DNA from: Puffinus mauretanicus
Taxonomy: Eukaryota > Chordata > Aves > Procellariiformes > Procellariidae
Direction of reading: 5' to 3'
DNA: 64,000 nucleotides
NCBI GenBank assembly: GCA_023333565.1
Contig: JAJKFH010000115.1
Span: forward strand, 2,976,001-3,040,000
Part shown: piece after piece, positions 61,201 to 64,000 of the stretch
How the letters are laid out: each line of letters opens with the position of its first letter
How positions within the stretch are numbered: the first letter of the stretch is position 1
Position numbers and translations under genes: made by a program
The notes under the pieces: model-generated
What the model was told of the DNA's origin: nothing
Databases searched by the model: none
Seen by the model: the letters and a program-made list of their open reading frames with translations, nothing else

Positions 61201-63455
61201 TGTTCATTTTTGCTTGCTTCTCGTTTATGCTATAAGAGCTGCAATTCTTTTCAGCATGTTACTTTTTCTCATTGGAGAAAGCACAAGGCACTTAAGAAAG
61301 AAAACTTTTTTCCCTTCAAGTAACACCAAAACATAAAATAACACTGGTATAATCTTGGCTTAGTTGAAGTGCATAGAAAAATCCCTATTGACTTCAAGGA
61401 GACCAGCAGTGGATCTGTGTTTTTGTAAGAACGTGCCATTTGCCATCCAAAGGTGTATAAAATGCCATGGATAAATGACTGGCTCAAACTTCCTGGTGTG
61501 TGTCAGACCCATCCATCTTGTTCTGCCAGCTCTGCTTTGAAAAAGGGACCAGATCTTCACTGATGCTCTTCTTCTAAAGCAGCATTGGGAAGAGCTCCCT
61601 TACACTCATATAACTCTAGCAGCTCTCTAACATGCATCTCAGTTCGGCCTTTAGGTGGGTATAAAGGGATCGAGCTTTCCTCCTTTATAAGACTACACAG
61701 GGATAAAACACAACTGAGTCATTAATGAACAAAGCACACATTACAGCAATCATCTCAGGCAGTAAATCACTTTGCAAACTGTGTCACAAAGATGCTTATT
61801 AAACACAGAGAACTCAGTCCAACCCATATTTCAGCTGAAGAACTGCCACTGAGGAGAATATTACACAAGGAATGAACTTCACCTAAAGTCCTTGGAAAGA
61901 TCATTTCAGAGACCCATTTCTGCAAAGACAAATGGCATAGAAACAGTGGTGAGACATGGAGGAAGTAAGAGGGCAGTAGTTTAGACCTTTCCATATGAAC
62001 AAAACTCACTGATTATGTCCTGGAGATTTCTGCCTATTTTAAAATTTAAATTAACCACACAACTCAGTCCTTGCTTCTCGTATTGGCACTTGGTTGCCTT
62101 AAAGAATATTCCATAACTAAGTTGATTAGAAAAAGAAAAGCTTTCTTCCTCACCCCATCTCACTAAAATTCATTTTTGTTGAAACAGAGAGAATAATATG
62201 GCCTTCCATCTAATCTTTACAATAGAATTGGAGGTTTGGCTTGCCAGCAAGATCTGAAAAATTCTGTGAATTTCTCAGAAAAATATGTATCTTCTGATAA
62301 AAGGTAAAAGAGGTGGACAGAGAAAAAAGACATTAATATCAGAGTGGCAGTTGAGAGAAGATACTTCATTTAAATGAGCAACCTACCTTGAAGCTAAAAT
62401 TTATCAATGCTATATAAAAGTAGAATCACCACCCAGGTTGAGTTTCTGAGAGAATTTTCCCCCTCCAGATTTTTTCTGATTTTTTGAGGGGGAGTGGGGG
62501 GTGGGAAGAGAAATACAGCATTTAAACAGTACTGTTTTAAAACCCTATCACAACTCTGCAACCGATAAAACACCGCAGAATACCCACTAGACAAGGAAAC
62601 ATAGCTGGATGGATTTCATGGAATGGCCAGCAGAGGCAGGAAGTCTCTACAAATTCATTTCTATTTTTATAGGTTGAATAAGTTTCTAGTATGGAAATGG
62701 AAAGTAATAATTGCAGACTTTTCAATAATCTGGGGAAAATATCAAAATGTTGAAGGCATGATGTCAAAAGACTGATGAAAAAGTTTATAAAAACAATGAA
62801 CCTTTTCCCTGCCACCCCCTCCACCTGCCAAAACAAATGAATAAAAAAAAAACCCAAACAGCTCACTCCATTCTTCCTTTGAGTTTTGAAAAACTATGAT
62901 TAGATGTCCTATCCTCTCTTCTTCCAACAATTTTTCAGGTACTCTTGCAATCTCTTGACTTTAATGCAAGCAAATCTGATGATCCTGTGTTCTGTGATTT
63001 GCTCCCAGATTTCTATTACCTGTACCTTCTGTTATCTGCATCTCGTATAGTTTGCAAGCTCCCTTGTTCTGCTAATGTCCAATCATCTCTTGACTTGCAG
63101 CTATTCAGATTTTTGTTTCTCCAAAACACCTGAGGAAATGCACAGTGGGTGTTTTTGCTTAACTTATGGCCAAGTTGCATAAAGATATTACTGGAACTCT
63201 GCCAACAAAGTCTGCTGGTTCATTTTAGTATTTTTAAAGCAGCCAGTCATCAAGGTAGCTGAACATCCAAACACATTTAAACTTTTAAACATTTATCTAA
63301 AATTAACTACACGCATATACCTTTTATACTTACTTCACTGTTAACAATGAAAAAACTTCAAAGCAAAGTAAAATAGGTCAAAAAAGGCTCCAACTGAAGA
63401 AAAAAGACTGAATTTTGAGAAGAAAGCCTTTCCTCTGTTGACTGAATGCATATAA
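58206..63455. other. AT-rich unique DNA
   Basis: Over 5 kb without a supported gene or named repeat. A G-rich run at 62486-62505 (GAGGGGGAGTGGGGGGTGGG) has three G-runs. A short TTAGGTGGGTATAAAGGG at about 61651-61668 resembles a TATA box but nothing else supports a promoter there. Confidence 0.5.
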
Positions 63456-64000
63456 AATCATAGAATCATAGAATCATAGAATCACTAAGGTTGGAAAAGA
63501 CCTCTAAGATCATCGAGTCCAACCGTCAACCCAACACCACCATATCCACTACACCATGTCCCTAAGCGCCACATCTGCACGTCTCTTAAATACTTGCAGG
63601 GATGGTGACTCAACCACTTCCCTGGGCAGCCTGTTCCAAGGCCTGACCACTCTTTCAGTAAGGAAATTTTTCCTAATATCCAATCTAAACCTCCCTTGGC
63701 GCAACTTGAGGCCATTTCCTCTTGTCTTATCGCTAGTTACTTGGCAGAAGAGACCAACACCCACCTCGCTACAACCTCCCTTCAGGTAGTTGTAGAGCAC
63801 GATGAGATCTCCCCTCAGCCTCCTCTTCTCCAGACTAAACAACCCCAGTTCCCTCACATGCTCCTCATAAGACGTGTGCTCCAGGCCCTTCACCAGCTTT
63901 GTTGCCCTCCTCTGGACATGCTCCAACACCTCAGTGTCTTCTTGTAGTGAGGGGCCCAAAACTGAACACAGTATTTGAGGTGTGGCTTCACCAGTGCCGA
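63456..64000 (-). mobile_element. CR1 LINE running off the right edge
   Basis: It starts with three exact AATCATAG octamers (63456-63479) then AATCACTAAGGTTGG, the reversed CR1 3' end, and continues to the window end without a break in similarity. Its true length is not visible. Confidence 0.93.
63549..64000 (-). pseudogene. CR1 ORF2 C-terminal part, truncated by the window
   Basis: The minus-strand frame 63959-63549 carries [47 protein letters not shown] and ends DVALRDMV. Compared with the 48103 copy it is offset at about 63940-63950, where a one-base loss in the Lys/Asp-rich segment (CTTCTTGTAG against TCCTTCTTGTAG elsewhere) shifts the frame. Beyond 63960 the coding continues in another frame to the edge. 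Confidence 0.8.

Noticed and set aside
61651..61668. Host promoter at GGGTATAAAGGG
   Set aside because: A single TATA-like word in AT-rich DNA with no CpG island, initiator context or downstream exon.
1..64000. Bacterial or phage systems, CRISPR arrays, riboswitches, tRNA or rRNA genes
   Set aside because: No array-like spaced repeats, no compact gene clusters with ribosome binding sites, and no cloverleaf with A/B boxes was seen. The repeats are vertebrate (avian).

Overview
This is a stretch of bird nuclear DNA. The evidence is several chicken-repeat-1 (CR1) LINE copies with the usual octamer-type 3' ends (ATTCTATG/ATTCTGTG type), three copies of one avian-type retroviral LTR family, and a fairly young class I (gammaretrovirus-like) endogenous retrovirus, all set in AT-rich, mostly non-repetitive sequence. 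I found no host protein-coding exon, tRNA, rRNA, CRISPR array or operon. The window looks intergenic or intronic, and its readable content is almost entirely transposable elements of different ages.

Layout. 1-1341 is unremarkable AT-rich DNA. 1342-7506 is a full-length but badly damaged provirus: two 593-bp LTRs that differ at only 6 positions, a tRNA primer site, a gag pseudogene with a zinc knuckle, a pol pseudogene (protease, RT, RNase H, integrase) with stops, frameshifts and internal deletions, an env region reduced to what looks like the transmembrane tail, and a polypurine tract. 7507-9858 is C/T-rich to AT-rich flank. A short CR1 end lies at 9859-10250 (-), and a long, very old CR1 body at about 14750-16640 (+). 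A solo LTR with a perfect 5-bp target duplication sits at 21133-21705 (-). A CR1 with recognisable reverse transcriptase lies at 25665-26850 (-), and a broken copy of the solo-LTR family at about 28004-28232 (-).

From 28.2 to 48.1 kb the sequence is nearly repeat-poor. It holds an old CR1 scrap (39480-39640) and a decayed Tigger/pogo-type transposase relic (about 42890-43880, +). After that come a CR1 3' end (48103-48732, +), another solo LTR (51779-52373, +), an old CR1 (53380-54190, -), a different LTR-like element with internal short repeats (about 54558-55603, +), a 1.76-kb CR1 (56446-58205, -), about 5 kb of AT-rich DNA, and a CR1 that runs off the right edge (63456-64000, -).

No gene here works with another as a pathway. 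The most informative point is the contrast in the provirus between nearly identical LTRs (about 1% divergence) and a body that has lost essential parts of pol and almost all of env. That suggests it was copied in trans as an already defective family member. The Tigger-like relic is the second item worth following up. All coordinates of repeat edges are by eye and approximate unless a terminal motif or duplication is named.
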